The notes under the pieces: generated by a model | The model's database searches: none | Seen by the model: the letters and a program-made list of their open reading frames with translations, nothing else | Told to the model about the DNA's origin: nothing | Assembly: GCA_001953115.1 (NCBI GenBank) | Contig: LSSL01001398.1 | Coordinates: 14,463 to 36,572, forward strand | Direction of reading: 5' to 3' | Source: Smittium mucronatum | Lineage: Eukaryota > Kickxellomycota > Harpellomycetes > Harpellales > Legeriomycetaceae | DNA: 22,110 nucleotides | Program-made: the position numbers and the translations under genes | Part shown: positions 20,290-22,110 of the stretch, piece by piece | How positions within the stretch are numbered: the stretch's first letter is position 1 | Layout of the letters: each line of letters starts with the position of its first letter

Positions 20290-22110
20290 AAGATAGTTTT
20301 TTTATCATTTTAAATTTGAGCCTTTTATTAAATATAATTTAAAATATTTTTATTAAAAAGATTCACTATATAAAAAAAAAAAGTAAATAAGGAATTTTTT
20401 TAGGGGGATTTAGAATCTAACTTAAAAAATTTATTTGCTCTTATAAAAAAATTTAAGAATAAAAGAAGATTTTATGGGGTTTAACGGTGTATCTATAAAT
20501 GAGATAAACACATTAACTTAAAAAATTCTATATTAATTAAAAGCAAGTGATATGGAGAATTTCTTCCAGAAAGAGAGTATTAAATCTAAATTTATATCTC
20601 TTAATTTTAACAAATTCTCGACTATAATTAAATGGAAATTAGCTGAGTAATTATGAGTATAAAAAATATATAATTAAGGGAAAATATGTTCATTTAAAAA
20701 AACAAATTAATAACGTATGCCATAGTTAGGGCATCGATATAATTATATTTTACTAGATGAATTTAAAGTAAAAAAACGTAAATGCTAGAATAATTCTTAT
20801 TTTATAAAATTGAAAATTTTAGAATATTGTGGAGCTTTTTGAAGATTTATTGATCTTTTTTGATTTTAAAATAAACATCAGCGAAAACCTTTTTTTTTTT
20901 CACTTTTAAATTTTGAGTTACTAAAAAACATTTTATATACCCTATTAATTTATTTTTAACTTTAATTCGCTGGCTTAAATATAATTATGGCGCGATTTTA
21001 AATCAAGGATGGCACAAAAATATTTCTTAAAACGGATAAGAAAATAGAAAAAACGAATAGTTTTTTTTTTTTTTTCAAAAAAACCATATAATGAGCTTAA
21101 AAACAAATAAAAACTGAACTATTCACCCAAACCAAAAGAAAAATAATAATACTAGTAATATTGAACCCAAAATTTTTTAAAATAAATCGATGTGAATTAT
21201 CTTAAGGCTCGAGGTATGGTATGAATGCTCTTGACTGCAGCACCCAGCGCAGTAATCAGTCTAAGAACAAATAAAAAATTCAAAATATATTTCTATAAAA
21301 CGATGGATTTTTTTATTATAAAATCGTGTTTATTATCATTAATCTACCAACTTAATAACTTTATTTGATTGCATTTAATTGTAAATTTTGTAATAAAAAT
21401 AAAATCATCAAAATTAAATGTCGATTCTCAACTAAGTTCATTATTTTGATAATTGTTGGTTAAAAAGAATCTATTGTATAATTATTAAATAATTGAGAAA
21501 TTTTTTGAAATAAATGATTTTTTTTCGATAAATTCAAGTCCATTTCGGCGAATTGGTTTTTTCAAAATAAATTCAAGTTTAAAAGAAAAATTTAAATTTT
21601 ATAAAATAAATCCAAATTTATGCAATAATACATTTATACTGGAATATTTTTATAGAAAAATTAATTAACTAACCAATAATTTTTATATAAAATATTGATA
21701 AATGATAGATTATATGATAATAACTTACGGCTATAAATCCAATATTTTTGTTTGCATTAATTTTTTATTTTTTGAAAGTATTCCTGTTCTGCGTGTGTGA
21801 TAAATTTAAATAAATTTTTTTTCATCCTTTAAAAAGCTATTGTTTTTTCTAAAACTTTAAAAGATAATTCTGTTTAAAATGTTGATCTCTGATTTTTAAA
21901 GGCTTTTTTCTAGAGCCTAGAAAATTCAGAATGAAGCGTAGTAAAGTCCAATTGCTTAAATTAAATTTGATATTGAAAGCTAGGATCCGCAATTTTATTT
22001 TTTAAACTAAATTACTACAGATTAAAAGCTTTAAAATTTTTGAATTCAATTTTTCGATACTTTATTAGGGTTATTGGACTAGATTTTGTCTAAAATGAGA
22101 AGTACTAAAA
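20290..22110. other. AT-rich intergenic region with one G+C island
   Basis: Long A and T runs, including fifteen T at 21061-21075. The only compositional break is the island at 21204-21261, listed separately. No gene was seen up to the window end. Confidence 0.5.
21197..21268 (-). pseudogene. G+C-rich island, possible coding relic on minus strand
   Basis: Positions 21204-21261 hold 30 G/C in 58 bases, far above the surroundings. On the minus strand a frame reads VLRLITALGAAVKSIHTIP and a few residues more before a TAA, and TTCTTAG just before it resembles a splice acceptor. On the plus strand ACTGC (21234-21238) pairs with GCAGT (21249-21253). It is too short to identify and could equally be a structured RNA remnant. 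Confidence 0.2.

Overview
The window looks like an AT-rich nuclear segment of a fungus. The one securely recognisable gene is a cytochrome P450 with the C-terminal FxxGxRxCxGRNLAWMEI block of fungal microsomal P450s. It is split by four short introns (56, 72, 75 and 60 nt), a size typical of fungi. The very low G+C background, the long gene-free stretches and the retroelement-like relics would suit an early-diverging fungal lineage (for example Harpellales or Entomophthorales), but that placement is an inference from style, not a demonstrated match.

Layout. Positions 1-1940 are AT-rich with no gene. A TATA-like element near 1944 precedes the P450 gene (2094-3937, plus strand, five exons, 526 residues), and a possible poly(A) signal follows at 3974. 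A small G+C-richer island at 4231-4557 reads as a decayed coding fragment, with a frame change at a run of ten G and an apparent return to the first frame about 110-150 bases later. From 4560 to about 16150 lies a desert of more than 11 kb with no supportable gene. It contains a (TTTA)n tract, an abrupt switch from T-rich to A-rich on the plus strand near 10330, a 59-bp tandem repeat (14224-14460), and several perfect inverted repeats.

A second G+C-richer island, 16150-16997, differs sharply from its surroundings. It has a roughly 500-base leader dense in perfect short stems, including a nested multibranch fold at 16552-16654 and three mutually complementary segments at 16206-16246. The leader is followed by an open frame of 96 residues (16707-16997) that I do not recognise. 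The most economical reading is the 5' end of a truncated retroelement, or an orphan gene with a structured leader. From 17000 to the end the sequence is AT-rich again, with two short, weakly supported open frames and one 58-base island of about 52% G+C (21204-21261).

The P450 has no neighbouring biosynthetic, reductase or transporter gene here, so no cluster or pathway can be inferred. I found no tRNA, rRNA, CRISPR array or complete transposon. No convincing new biological system is demonstrated; the structured leader plus orphan frame at 16150-16997 is the best candidate for follow-up.
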